Source: Gnetum montanum (lineage: Eukaryota > Streptophyta > Gnetopsida > Gnetales > Gnetaceae). From it: a stretch of 50,788 nt of DNA. The DNA is taken from positions 525,962 through 576,749 of the forward strand of contig MNCI01028947.1 in NCBI GenBank assembly GCA_015680685.1, in the 5' to 3' direction. Position 1 is the stretch's first letter. Each line of letters begins with the position of its first letter. The notes under the pieces were generated by a model that did no database searches, was not told the DNA's origin, and worked only from the letters and a program-made list of their open reading frames with translations. The position numbers and the translations under genes were made by a program. Below are positions 1-9,758 of this stretch, piece by piece.

Positions 1-660
1 CCCACCCCCACCACCCCCCAAAACACCCCTACCTAAATGTACAATCATGCAAATTATAGATTTCATTGTATGTACAAGAGAAATCAAGAGACTAAACAAG
101 GAAAACAAAATTGGCTTAAACCAAATTTATGTGATTTCTAACATAATCACTTGAAAAAGAAAAATTTTAAAAGAAATGCACAATCATAACAATAAAATAA
201 GACTTGTGCATGAAAGAAAAACTATTTTGTAAATGTATAAGAAAAATTTAAACAAAATCACAATCTTATTTTTGTTAAACCATACAAAAGAGCAAAGGAA
301 AACTAAATATAAAAGGAAAGTAGAATAAAATTAGATTTGTTTTGAAACTTCACTTGATCATTTGAGGGCATTAGGCTTCAAATATTGCCTAAATTTCGAG
401 ACTTATATATCTATGCAATTTTCTCAATTTAAAATCCATCTAAACTTAAATCATATAATATATATATTCTCAAAAGTTTAAAAAAATTATGAATTTAAGT
501 TTAATATTTTGTGAGAAGAATTTTTAAATATATATATATATAGTTTTTTCATTAGGATTTATTTTTAAAAGTATTTACAATTACTTTTCTAATTGACCGT
601 TCAAGTCTCATGGAATCACGATCATTATGATTCTATGCTTATAACATTCAGAGTTATGTG
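1..660. other. AT-rich intergenic DNA, no gene seen
   Basis: Very AT-rich sequence with a short (TA)n run near 525-541 and many homopolymeric stretches. I see no exon-like GC rise, no conserved protein motif and no LTR ends. The short reading frames here have no recognisable product. Confidence 0.6.
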
Positions 661-1238
661 AAGTTTAAGTTTAAGTTTAAACCAAAATTCAGTATTTTCT
701 ACGAGAAATAACCTGATATGAAAAGTTGAAAACCAAGTTTAACATTTAAGAGTAAAAATGAAAACAAATTTTGCACATGTAAAAGCAAAACCGAAAACTT
801 GGCAGAGCATAGGAAAGTCAAGAACTTTCTTATCCGAAACTTGGGATTCAACCTAAGACGTACGATTGTTGCGAACTATGCGAAGAAAAAATTAAAAATG
901 ATTTATATCAAAATTTTAGAGAGAAAAATGCCAAGGAGAGGGAAATTAGCTAAGTTAGTTAGGTGTCCAATTTTGAAATTGAGCTTTAGAAATCTCTGGC
1001 AGTGGCATGTACGGTTCTTACCTTTAATCAAATCACATCAAGCCACGACAAACACATTCATAAACGGCCGACAGAACCAATTTAAGCAAACAACTCACGC
1101 GCTACCAACCTTTCCGTGAAGGCATTCCAGTCCATTCAGACAAAACAAAACTTTCACGGTCCCTTCTAGCCTTTTATGGAGTTTTGCCTCAAATTTGGTT
1201 CAAAGTTGATCCAGCTCCCTATTTTTTAACATTGCAGT
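661..1238 (+). repeat. Upstream arm of a segmental duplication (copy 1)
   Basis: This stretch aligns by eye, with small gaps, to about 6640-7670 upstream of the second GDSL copy. Shared blocks include the CTCACGCGCTACCA segment (near 1094 and 7516), the GGCATTCnAG segment and CCAGCTCCCTATTTT just before 1240. The homology shows that the duplication unit included at least 1.7 kb of 5' flank. The matching position of the SINE found upstream of copy 2 is empty here, around 706-720. A reading frame at 799-1119 lies inside this arm; it is not conserved in the other copy, so I do not call it a gene. Confidence 0.7.
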
Positions 1239-2147
1239 TCAAGGGAATCATGTATACGTACATAAAGAAGATTAGATAACAAATCTATAAAAAAATTTGG
1301 ACCATCACTGTTACAGGAAAATAAAAAGAGATGTTCCAGCAAAGGCATTTAAAAGACTGAAGAAAATACAATGTTTCAGAAAAGCTACTTAAAGAAAGAC
1401 CTAAAAATATATAAAAAGCTATGGAAGATATGAAAAATTGCAAATAAACAAAGATCTCCAAGCAAATATGTAAGCTGATAAAAAAGAACTCAGCTAAGGG
1501 ACTACATATGTAACAATGTTGCCTCAATGTTGTCCACCACGCCAAGGAATTCACTTAGATGGAATAGATCTAGGGTGGAAGACCTCAGGAATATGCCTTT
1601 AAACAAGCAAGCAACCTTTGAAAGGGAGTGATCAACACAACAGCCTCTTAACAAGAGAGAATAAACCATAGGGAGAACATCTAACTCCGAAACAAGGACT
1701 TAGCAAACAAGTACGCAAGCAACCCCTTAAACATCATTGGTGGAAGGGGAGACAATGTATTTACAAGGGGCACCTCTCCCCCAAACCCCTCACGATCTGG
1801 TACAAGGTTTGGCAAGGCACCACACTGTAACTATCCAATCTGGTACAAGGTTTGGCAAGGCACCATACCATAACTATCAAATCCTAGCTGCCTACATATG
1901 TGTGACCACCGCAGAATCAGGGCCATATTGTTGTCCAACTGAGGATAATATGAAGAGGATTTAAAAAGGGATGCAACAAGAGGGAGTCTTGCTGCTGGCC
2001 AGGATGGGTTTTTTAACATTTGAGTGCCACTGAAGGACACCTCAGAGTGTTCCATAGTCCCTCGTCCCTGAACCATGGGGATAGACCAAGAGAACCTCCA
2101 TCTTAGGACCTCTCTCACAACATGACTCTATTTTTTAAGGATACAAT
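1239..2147. other. About 0.9-kb segment present only upstream of GDSL copy 1
   Basis: The alignment between the two upstream arms breaks at about 1239 and resumes at about 2148. Copy 2 passes directly from the CCCTATTTT block to the ACGTTCTTCT block. The segment is therefore an insertion in copy 1 or a deletion in copy 2. It contains a 43-bp tandem repeat. I see no LTR ends, terminal inverted repeats or coding motif that would name it; the frames in it look random. Confidence 0.55.
1795..1880 (+). repeat. Tandem duplication, 43-bp unit x2
   Basis: Two adjacent units (1795-1837 and 1838-1880) share ATCTGGTACAAGG followed by TTTGGCAAGGCACCA and differ at a few positions near their ends. It lies within the segment that is absent upstream of GDSL copy 2. 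Confidence 0.85.
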
Positions 2148-2283
2148 GATGAGTCCACCCAACGTTCTTCTCCACTCCAACGTTCAACATTTCAATATAT
2201 ATCAAACCCCACCATGATGACTCCACCCAACGTTCTTCTACGCTGCAACATTCAACATTTCAACATATATCAAACCTCTCTCA
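2148..2283 (+). repeat. Tandem duplication, 68-bp unit x2, upstream of GDSL promoter
   Basis: Units 2148-2215 and 2216-2283 each begin GATGA(G/C)TCCACCCAACG and end with ATATATCAAACC. Copy 2 has only a single short counterpart (ACGTTCTTCTTCAAACC near 7673). So this is a local amplification in the upstream region of copy 1, about 55 bp before the TATA box. Confidence 0.85.
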
Positions 2284-2336
2284 CCCGTTAGTCCGCCATA
2301 AATAGGAGATTGTAGTGATCAAGCTGTTGAACTTGG

Positions 2337-2346
2337 TATATAAAAG
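2337..2346 (+). promoter_or_regulatory. TATA box of GDSL copy 1
   Basis: TATATAAAAG ends 80 bp before the chosen ATG at 2427. That leaves room for a transcription start near 2370 and a 5' UTR of roughly 50-60 bases. The whole 2284-2426 block is conserved upstream of copy 2, where the TATA element is shorter (7749-7757). Confidence 0.7.
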
Positions 2347-2426
2347 GACAAGTAGGGAAGCGTGAGAAATACAAGGTACCGACAATAACAAGGATCATTC
2401 ATTCGTTGCTTGTTGCAGTAGGGAAG

Positions 2427-4850
2427 ATGATGAAGAACGACGCTCCGTTGTGTTTTATTTTGGTTGTACTACTGTCAGTGTCGGCCTCAGTTGCAGTGGC
2501 AGTGAGCAATGAAGAAAACGGTGAAAGAGGAGGAGGTGGCCTCTTCAGTGCAATTTACATCTTTGGCGACTCCATCACGGACACGGGCAATGCTTTGATA
2601 GCACGGCCCTCGAATTTCGTAGGGAAGCTCCCTTACGGAGAGACGTATTTCCACAGACCCACCGGCAGATTCTCCGACGGAAGGGTTATAGTTGACTTCT
2701 TGGGTACTGCCTCAAACTTTTATTTGCTGTTTACATCATTCTTTGCATCCTGTCAGTGATCCATAATTTGCGTTTATCCTCATTCGCAGTCAAAAATATT
2801 CATTGAAATAGGATATCTTAAATGTCTAAAGAAGTTTGAATTTCTGGATCTTACAATAATCCACACTTACACTTTGTCAACCTGATTAGTGTAGTGTAGC
2901 GCACAACCTTTTGATCACGTTATAGATCACTGGTTCAACGATCACTTTCAGGATTAAAATTTTTAATGAGACAAGATTGTTATAATAAACCTTATTTTTA
3001 AAATGAAATTTAGATATGATTTTTTGAACTTTTAAATTTGATTCTTCTTGACTTACCAATTTATTGCAATTCTTAAAATATGGTGAGGCAAGGCTATTTA
3101 ACCCAAGGCTCCATTCTACTAGGTAGCACTAAGTTCTGGAAATCTTGGAATGTGCCTATGTTTCAATTATTTCGGTTCTAGTAACTTGTCCTATTTAAAC
3201 ACTACTACAGTGTCTCTTTTTCTCTCAAATTGTATAATTTACTTGATACCTAAGGGCAAAGGGTACCACATTTGGGTTTGAACTAATAATTATTGCATGA
3301 ATGTCATGTGGTGGCCCATTAGCTAATGTCATGTTCGTTAGTATTATTTTTCATTAAAAATTACATGTTACATGTTTGATTAATGGGTTAAGATATAATA
3401 CTCATCTTCTTTTATTTTATTAAGGTTTAAGGATTATCAAGGATGTGTTGATAGTGAAAAAACATTTTTAAGGATAAGAGTAAGGGACTTACAAAAACGG
3501 TATAAAGCTTTAGGAATGGCAATGTCAGGGAAATGCAACTCATTGGCAAAATTGAGGAATTGTACAAATCCCAAGAATAAATTTAAAAATAAGTAATATT
3601 AACTAATAAGATGGTAAAGATATTTAACAGTTAGTAAAATTAGATTAGTCTAAAAATGAGTAATCCTATTTTATTAAGTTAAAGAGGTATTTAGATTAAT
3701 AATTTTATTAGTTTTAATGAAATATTTTTCTTGCAACGGTAAATGTGGCCTACAATAAAAGTCGCCGCTACCTTAACGGGCTTTCCAAGTTCCAACGTCC
3801 CAATAAAGTAAACTTATTCGTTTGTAAACACCTTTGACTTATTTTTTATTAAATCAAATAATTATGAATTTGGTCCTCCCAAAATTCTTAATTGTTATCT
3901 CATCTTCCTGAAAGAATAGAATAATAGCACTCTCTTATAAACCCTCCCTCGTACGCTCAAAAATTTGATCTCTGTGAGAGTATAATGAAGGAGCCACCGA
4001 CTTCCTTTTTGCAGCGAAGGCGTGGGGGATGTCATTTGTGGATCCATACCTGAACAACTCCACTGAACACAAAAGCGGAGTGAATTTCGCAGTGGGCGGG
4101 GCCGCGGCGTTGCCGGCATCCTACTTCACGGAACGCAATCTATCCATCTTCATAGAATTCTCACTGGATGTGCAGGTCGACTGGTTTCTGGCCTACAAAT
4201 CCAAATTCTGTGCCAAAACCCGGCACTGTTCTGATCATTTTGCGCAGGCGCTGTTCATAGTCGGCGAAATCGGTATGAATGACTTCTACTTGCAGCTCGC
4301 CCTCCCCGAACAGCCGTTGCCGCTGAACGAGGTAGAACGGTCAATCAGCGACGTAGTTGAAGCCATCGAGAATGCCCTAACAAAACTGATAAAGCAAGGA
4401 TCCGCTCACAAAATCCTGGTTCCCAACATCTTCCCGTTCGGTTGCTGGCCCGTTTATCTGCAAAAGTATGGGCAGGAGCCACGCGATTCCATGGGTTGCA
4501 TTCCCCGATTCAACCGCCTGGCCCAGACTGCAAACGAGTACCTGCACAAGATGATTCAGAAATTGAAGGCCAAGAACCGTTGTGGCGTTTCCATTAGGGA
4601 GATTGATTACTATGGGGCCGCCATGCAAGTGCTCAGGAATCCACACAAGCTCGGTATAAATGAAACACTTGTGCCCTGCTGCGACAACTTTTCTGATACC
4701 TGCACTCAGTCTTCTGTGTGTAAGGATCCGTCGCGTTACTTCAACTGGGACGGCGGCCACCTCACCGACGCCGGCAACAACGCCATTGCGTCGCTGCTGA
4801 AGGCTGCGCCATTTTCGTTGTTGAAATTGCCTTCTGCTGCTATGCTCTGA
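2427..4850 (+). CDS. GDSL esterase/lipase, secreted (two exons: 2427-2703 and 4015-4850)
   Basis: Plant GDSL/SGNH-fold serine hydrolase acting on ester substrates; the substrate cannot be told from sequence. Exons 2427-2703 and 4015-4850 join in frame (split codon G|CG, Ala93) into 370 residues, a usual family length. Residues 1 to about 26 form a hydrophobic signal peptide, implying secretion. Block I is FGDSITDTGN with nucleophile Ser49, block II is the NFAVGGA segment at 117-122, block III is GMND (179-182, Asn181), and block V is WDGGH with Asp338 and His341. So the triad and oxyanion residues are all present. Sites N106-107, N134, N308 and N317 fit N-glycosylation. The ATG at 2427 is the first after the TATA box, and the signal peptide follows directly. 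Only the first of the introns usual in this family is kept. Coding exons are clearly GC-richer than the flanks. The gene looks functional; a decayed tandem copy lies 3 kb downstream. Confidence 0.92.
2704..4014 (+). other. Intron of GDSL copy 1 (1311 bp)
   Basis: The donor is TTGG|GTACTG and the acceptor is TTTTTGCAG|CGAAGG. Joining them restores a continuous frame through the conserved region after GRVIVDF. The intron is AT-rich. Parts of it, such as TTGATTAATGGGTTA near 3377, also occur in the matching intron of copy 2. A stretch at about 2890-2960 vaguely resembles a tRNA-derived sequence, but it is not clear enough to call. Confidence 0.85.
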
Positions 4851-5092
4851 GTTTATGAGTCTCTGAGTTGTTACTTCTTGCGTTTCGCTGGTGCTCCAGC
4901 TGCTCTAATAATAATAAGGCTTACTTAAGTCGGTATGTGGATGGTTTTTGTATTTCTACTCGTCAATGGAAGCAGAGAGCCATGGTTGTAATAACCATGG
5001 TTGTAATAAAATTTTCCATAATCGTTTTCATGAACTTTCAGTTTCAATATCATTTTGTTTCGTGTGAAATGGGAACTACAATACATAAACGA
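4851..5092 (+). other. Likely 3' UTR of GDSL copy 1 with polyadenylation-type signals
   Basis: It follows the TGA at 4848-4850. It contains AATAATAATAAGG near 4908 and AATAAAATTTT near 5005, which could serve as poly(A) signals. A 15-bp unit CCATGGTTGTAATAA is tandemly repeated at 4980-5009. This block has no visible counterpart on the far side of the retrotransposon cluster. Confidence 0.45.
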
Positions 5093-5345
5093 AACGAACA
5101 AACAATTAATAGACGGGGACCATTTCGCGCAAAGTAAAGCATTTGGCTGTTGGCTCTGAAATTACTACCATGTTCTGCAGGGCCGTGGTTTAACATGCGC
5201 CAAATATTGTTTTCTCTGTTCTAGATGGGTAGGCAGGGACTTGGCATGGATATGCCGCGTGACCCATGACCGATACCATTAACACAGGAATGCAAAAATA
5301 ATTGCTGACATTGAAGCGGTACCATAAGTTATTGGTGTGGCTCCT
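5093..5345 (+). repeat. Downstream flank of GDSL copy 1, duplicated at 30.05 kb
   Basis: GAACAAACAATTAATAGACG onward aligns with about 30046-30345. Shared words include GGGACCATTTC, TTACCATGTTCT, GGGTAGGCA, TGGACATGGATATGCC in the far copy against TGGCATGGATATGCC here, and AATGCAAAAAT. No gene is seen; the reverse-strand frame at 5190-5399 is not maintained in the far copy. Confidence 0.75.
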
Positions 5346-5805
5346 AATTAAATAATTAGGTTCAATGGTAATCTTTTTAAAAGTTGGTCTTAATTTCATA
5401 AACTTTTATAAATAGTTTTAGATTTGTAATTTTTTAAAAAATAGTTATAATTATTTATTTTTAAATAATAATAATAATATTTATATTTTGTTAATTTATA
5501 CTTTTTAAGTTGATGTGAAGGGCTGTTGCAACCTGAAATAATTATAATACAGGTAATTTTAATTTAGTATTCCTCACCAAAAGCAAACCCATAACTTAGA
5601 ACTTTCAAAATCAAGTTAATTTGAGGCTTCTTAATATCATAGATTAAAATGCATAGAATCTTCTAAAACATGTCATTCCAATTACATTTTTTATAAGTGA
5701 TTTTAGATAAGAAAAAGTAAACTCATTTGATTTAAAATTTTCAATCTATTTCAACCAACTCTTGATTTAATATCAATTAGTCTATAAATAAAGAAGAGCA
5801 AGAAA
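5346..5805. other. AT-rich spacer, no gene
   Basis: AT-rich with a short (AAT)n run near 5467. A segment at about 5555-5640 (CAAACCCATAACTTA and neighbours) recurs in diverged form near 7160-7240 and, more weakly, near 29890-29960, so it is probably an old dispersed repeat. Nothing else is recognised. Confidence 0.5.
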
Positions 5806-6121
5806 GAATGATCAGGGAGCTTCAATCAAATCCAAAGAGCTTATGGAATTTCTTTCGTGATAGATACCAATATGTTTGGGATTTTTCCTTATCTACTATT
5901 CTAACTTTCCTCAATAATTTTTTTGATCAAGAGGCTCATCCTACTATGTAAGATAACTCTCATTTTCTTAAGTTACTCCTTAATGATATTTTTGCAAGAA
6001 TTCAATGGTCATGTTTTGGGAAATGTGTTGATGTAAATGGATTATATGTAGAGCATCTTAGATAGGGTGATTCCTCGGTGGAGAAAGCAGCTTGTAAACT
6101 TCTTAGTAAAGGGCTTCAACA
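5806..6121 (+). pseudogene. Possible LINE-type reverse transcriptase fragment, decayed
   Basis: In the frame starting near 5806 the translation reads MIRELQSNPKSLWNFF and later KCVDVNGLYVEHL, broken by two stop codons. The spacing of an NPK-x-W-x-FF stretch followed by a (K/D)VDGL-like stretch recalls the region before the RT core of plant non-LTR elements. The match is short and made from memory of the family pattern, so the call is weak. It could be an unrelated decayed gene. Confidence 0.3.
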
Positions 6122-6639
6122 TGGTTAGTATTAAGGAAACTAAATAATTAGTAGCATAATGCTAGGCTAACATAGAAACTTATTTTCATAATGCTAAGCT
6201 AAGAGAAAAACTAAATAAGCATGGTCATAATGCTAGGCTAAGAGAACTTTTTCATTAGAATTACTTTTGGTAAGTATTGACTAGACTTTGTTAAGGAAAA
6301 TAAATAATCATTATGATAACATGGCCAAGGGATGAACTTATTCAACAAATTATTCTAGATATGTAATGACTCCTAGCTAATTGTGAACACAAAATTTAAT
6401 GTTCAACAACTACCATTACAAGAATTATTTAACAATGGTTTTGAATTTTTTCTTAATATGAAAATTAATTCTTAGTTAATCAATGGAAATTCAATAATTT
6501 AAAAAGAAAATGTTTCGTTCACCAAATAATAAATATATATTCTAAATATATAAATAATCTAGTGAGTTATCTATTTGTGAATGCTCCCTATTGTTAGATA
6601 ATGGATAATTGTAAGCAAGGCTACAAATCCAAATTCTAT
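6122..6639. other. AT-rich spacer, no gene
   Basis: Contains a local near-repeat, CATAATGCTAGGCTAA / CATAATGCTAAGCTAAG, three times between about 6153 and 6243, which suggests a small tandem amplification. No coding or LTR signal is seen. Confidence 0.5.
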
Positions 6640-7748
6640 AAAGCATAAGTGTAAACCAGAGTTCATTATTTTCTATAAACAATAATTTCATTGGAGAACC
6701 TAGGGGTGTAGGGCAAGTGGTCAAGACACTCATCTCTAAGTTACGAGATTATGGGTTTGATTCTTGCATGCATTTCTAGGTGTGGTAGCAGTAGATTAGC
6801 CTTATGGTGGGGCCCTTTTCATTCATAAGCTACATCTACCTTGGTGTGTAGGTAGGGGTTGTGCTACTGACCCCAATTTGCCTTGTCGCAATAATAATAA
6901 TAATAATCTCATAGGTTTATATAGAAAACCAAATTTAATATTTAAGAGGATAAAAATGGAAAATTCATTTTGTACATGTTAAAGAAAAACAAAAAAGTAA
7001 ACTTAAAAGGAAAATCAAAATCTTTAAACCGTGATATTTGAATTCAACTTAAAACCTAACCTCTCTATAGCATAAGCATCTTGAAATCTGGAGGTGGGGT
7101 AGAACCCTAAAGTACTTGTAACATAGGTACACCCCCAATATATAGTTCAATCAGAACTTTGTAATTCAATATTGCCCATGAAAATCCAACCCATAACTTA
7201 AAGCTTTCAAATCTAATATCTTTAAAACCCTAAAAATGACGTAGATCAATATTGAAACAGAAGCCAAGCAAGAAATAGCTAAGTCGGTCAAAATATTAGT
7301 GTGTATACAAGTGGCGGTTCCTTTAATTTTACATGTTTCGAGTTGAGCTTTATAAATCTCTTTAAGGGAAAAAATAAAACAAAGAAACAAAGAGATATGT
7401 GTCATGCACTTTTTTTATATATATATCTAACGAAATCAAATTAAGGCCACCGCAAACGCATTCATAAAAAGCTCCTCCCTGTTTTTGGCTGATAGAACTA
7501 ACTTAACCAAACAGATCTCACGCGCTACCAGTTGTTCTTTGCGCAATGGCATTCTAGCGCATCAAGACAAACCAAGAAAACAAAACTTTCCATGGCCTTC
7601 TTTTAGGTAGTTTGGCGTCAAAATTGGTCGAAAGCTAACCCAGCTCCCTATTTTCAATTGCAGACCACCGGACGTTCTTCTTCAAACCTCCCTGAACCGA
7701 TAGTCCGCCATGAATATGAGATTGAAGTAATTAGGCTGTTGGATTTGG
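6640..7748 (+). repeat. Upstream arm of the segmental duplication (copy 2)
   Basis: Aligns by eye with 661-1238 and 2284-2336, interrupted by the SINE at 6695-6901. Blocks such as GCATTCATAAA, CTCACGCGCTACCAG and CCAGCTCCCTATTTT keep their order. It lacks the 0.9-kb segment and the 68-bp tandem repeat seen upstream of copy 1. Stretches within 6916-7270 are AT-rich and otherwise featureless. Confidence 0.7.
6695..6901 (+). mobile_element. tRNA-derived SINE with target-site duplication
   Basis: About 207 bp. The head is tRNA-like: a box A-type stretch (TAGGGCAAGTGGTCAAG near 6707) and a box B-type stretch (GGGTTTGATTCTTG near 6752) at pol III spacing. The body is unrelated and the tail is an (AAT)n run (6889-6907). 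It is bracketed by AATAATTTCATTGG (6681-6694) and AATAATCTCATAGG (6902-6915), a 12-of-14 match read as a target-site duplication. The paralogous site in copy 1 (about 706-720) lacks it, which supports insertion after the gene duplication. Confidence 0.8.
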
Positions 7749-7757
7749 TATAAAAAT
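7749..7757 (+). promoter_or_regulatory. TATA box of GDSL copy 2
   Basis: TATAAAAAT at the position matching the TATA box of copy 1, 76 bp before the ATG at 7833. The surrounding 5' UTR block (AAGGATCATTCATT) is conserved between the copies, so the core promoter may still work although the gene is broken. Confidence 0.55.
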
Positions 7758-7832
7758 GGACGAGCAGGTCAGTGTGAAAGACTTTGTACTGGCAATATCA
7801 AGGATCATTCATTGCTTGTTTACAGCATAATT

Positions 7833-9240
7833 ATGAAGAACGACACCATGTTGAGTTTTATTTTTGTTGTACTGCTGTCAGGGTCGACCGCAGTTGCAGT
7901 AGCACTCAGCAATGAAGAAAACGGTGCAAGAGGTAGTGGTTTCAGTGCAATTTACAGCTTTGGAGACTCCCTCATCGACACGGGCAATGCATTGATAGCG
8001 CAGCCCTGGAATAACGTAGGGAAGCTTCCTTACGGAGAGACGTATTTCCACAAACCAACAGGCAGATTCTCCGACGGCAGGGTCCTAATTGACTTTTTTG
8101 GTACTCGCTCCAAGTTTTATTTGTTATATTTAGCATCTTTAAGTTCATGGTAGTGATTTATACTTTATAGTTTACGTTTATGCTCATTCCTACTCAAAAG
8201 CATGCAATGAAATAGAAAATCTTAAATGTTTGAGGCAGTTTTTTCGGTCTTTAAAATAATCGACACTTGCCTTCTTACTGTAGCGTCTCTTTTTATATGA
8301 AATTATACAATTGTATTGGTGCACTAGTTCCACTAGTGCTTATTCCAGGAAGCAAATGTGGTGGCTCATTAGATAGCACACTATTAATTAGTATTATTTT
8401 TTATTAAAAATTTCATGTTATAGGTTTGATTAATGGGTTATGTTGAAATATACTACTCAATCTTCTTTTTATTGTTGTTTAAAAAAATAGCAGAGTAAAA
8501 AAATTTTTTACTTAGAAGCTCGATGTTCTTGTTAAGGTGGGTCATGCTAAGGGGTGGATGATGCGTAGGCTCAAACATAGGTTTAGTATCACTTCAAGTG
8601 ATAGTTCTTCCTATTAAAAAATATATTTTTTCTTAAAATTGAAACTAAAATTGACTGTGATCCAAGATATATTGAACTAGAGCAAAAACCTCAGCACACT
8701 AGTAGCACATAATTTTTGAAGATGAGAAAGAAACCTAAAGACTTTTCTAAGTATGGCAATGTTAATAAGGTGAAACTCATTAGTAATATTTGGGTATTGC
8801 ATTTTACAAATCCCAAGGTTTACTTCTAATGTATTAGAGATATTTAACAATCAGTAAATCTAGACTAATTTAAAACTAAGTCATATCATCTTAATGAGCT
8901 AGTAATACTAATTTTAAAATAAGTTATAACATCCTAATAAGCTAATAAGATGGTAGTTGGCAAAGATATTTAACAGTTAGTTTTTTTTTTAAAGAGTAAT
9001 CCTCTATTGATAATTTAAGGATGATAACCCATACTCCATAGTATCTGACAAAAAATCTACTACAATGCTACTATAACCAAATATATAAACTTTGGTTTTG
9101 TAGTGAAGGCATGGGGGATGGCATTTTTGGAGCAATACCTAAAAAACTCCACTCAACACAAAAGCAACGCAAACTTATGAGGTAGTCGATATCCTATTTT
9201 AAGGAACACAACGTATCCATCCACATAGAATTAAAAGGAT
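7833..9240 (+). pseudogene. Second GDSL esterase/lipase copy, truncated by retrotransposon insertion
   Basis: Exon 1 (7833-8100) is intact: signal peptide, block [11 protein letters not shown] and the same donor phase (TTTTG|GTACTC). The intron is 8101-9103 (1003 bp) with acceptor TTTTGTAG. Exon 2 begins at 9104 with the same reading phase (KAWGMAF) but meets TGA after about 24 codons. A small deletion has removed the block II glycine region. Recognisable exon sequence ends near 9236 (CATAGAATTAAAAGG), just before an LTR at 9244. Blocks III and V, with the catalytic Asp and His, are absent, so no active enzyme can be made. If transcribed without splicing, exon 1 reads on into the intron to a stop at 8153, giving a short secreted peptide. 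Confidence 0.88.
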
Positions 9241-9758
9241 AGTTAATGAGTCATGATTTGTCTAGCTCTTATATCGGATATCTGATGGGTCGACCTATAA
9301 ATATAGTGCTTGGATGCATGGTTTGAATAATAGTTTTGCATTAGTTTTTCATAGGTGTTTCAATAGAGTAGCCAAACTCTTGTAGTTTTATTCCATGATC
9401 TTAGAGAATAGTTAATGAGTGCCCATAGAGTGGATTTGAGTTAGTTGTATGAAGTCTTATTCAATTGGCAATGTACCTAGACATATTCCATGAATAGTAA
9501 TAAGATTGAAATTGATTCTTATTCATTGTAGTACTTTGACTTAGATTAGATTTACTTTCCATGCAATTTACTTTTTATGTACTTAGTTAATATTTACATT
9601 TTCATATATGTTAATTAAGTAGGCACATAAGTACGATCACTTTGAGCATGTGTATGACTCTTGGTAATCCTATGGTAACCCAACAGTGTTATATGTGTTC
9701 AAGATGTGCATGGGAAGTGGGATCAGATACTTATGTTAGGATAGTTGATTATTAACTA

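Noticed and set aside
799-1119. 106-codon forward reading frame
   Set aside because: It lies in the duplicated upstream arm, is not conserved in the second copy, starts without an ATG context and has no motif.
2406-2426. In-frame upstream extension of the GDSL start
   Set aside because: It begins at TTG, not ATG; the signal peptide follows directly after the ATG at 2427.
2890-2960. Possible tRNA-derived repeat in the GDSL intron
   Set aside because: It has a box B-like GGTTCAACGATC but no convincing box A, tail or target duplication.
4377-4760. 127-codon reverse frame
   Set aside because: It lies entirely antisense to GDSL exon 2 and is a GC-driven shadow with no domain.
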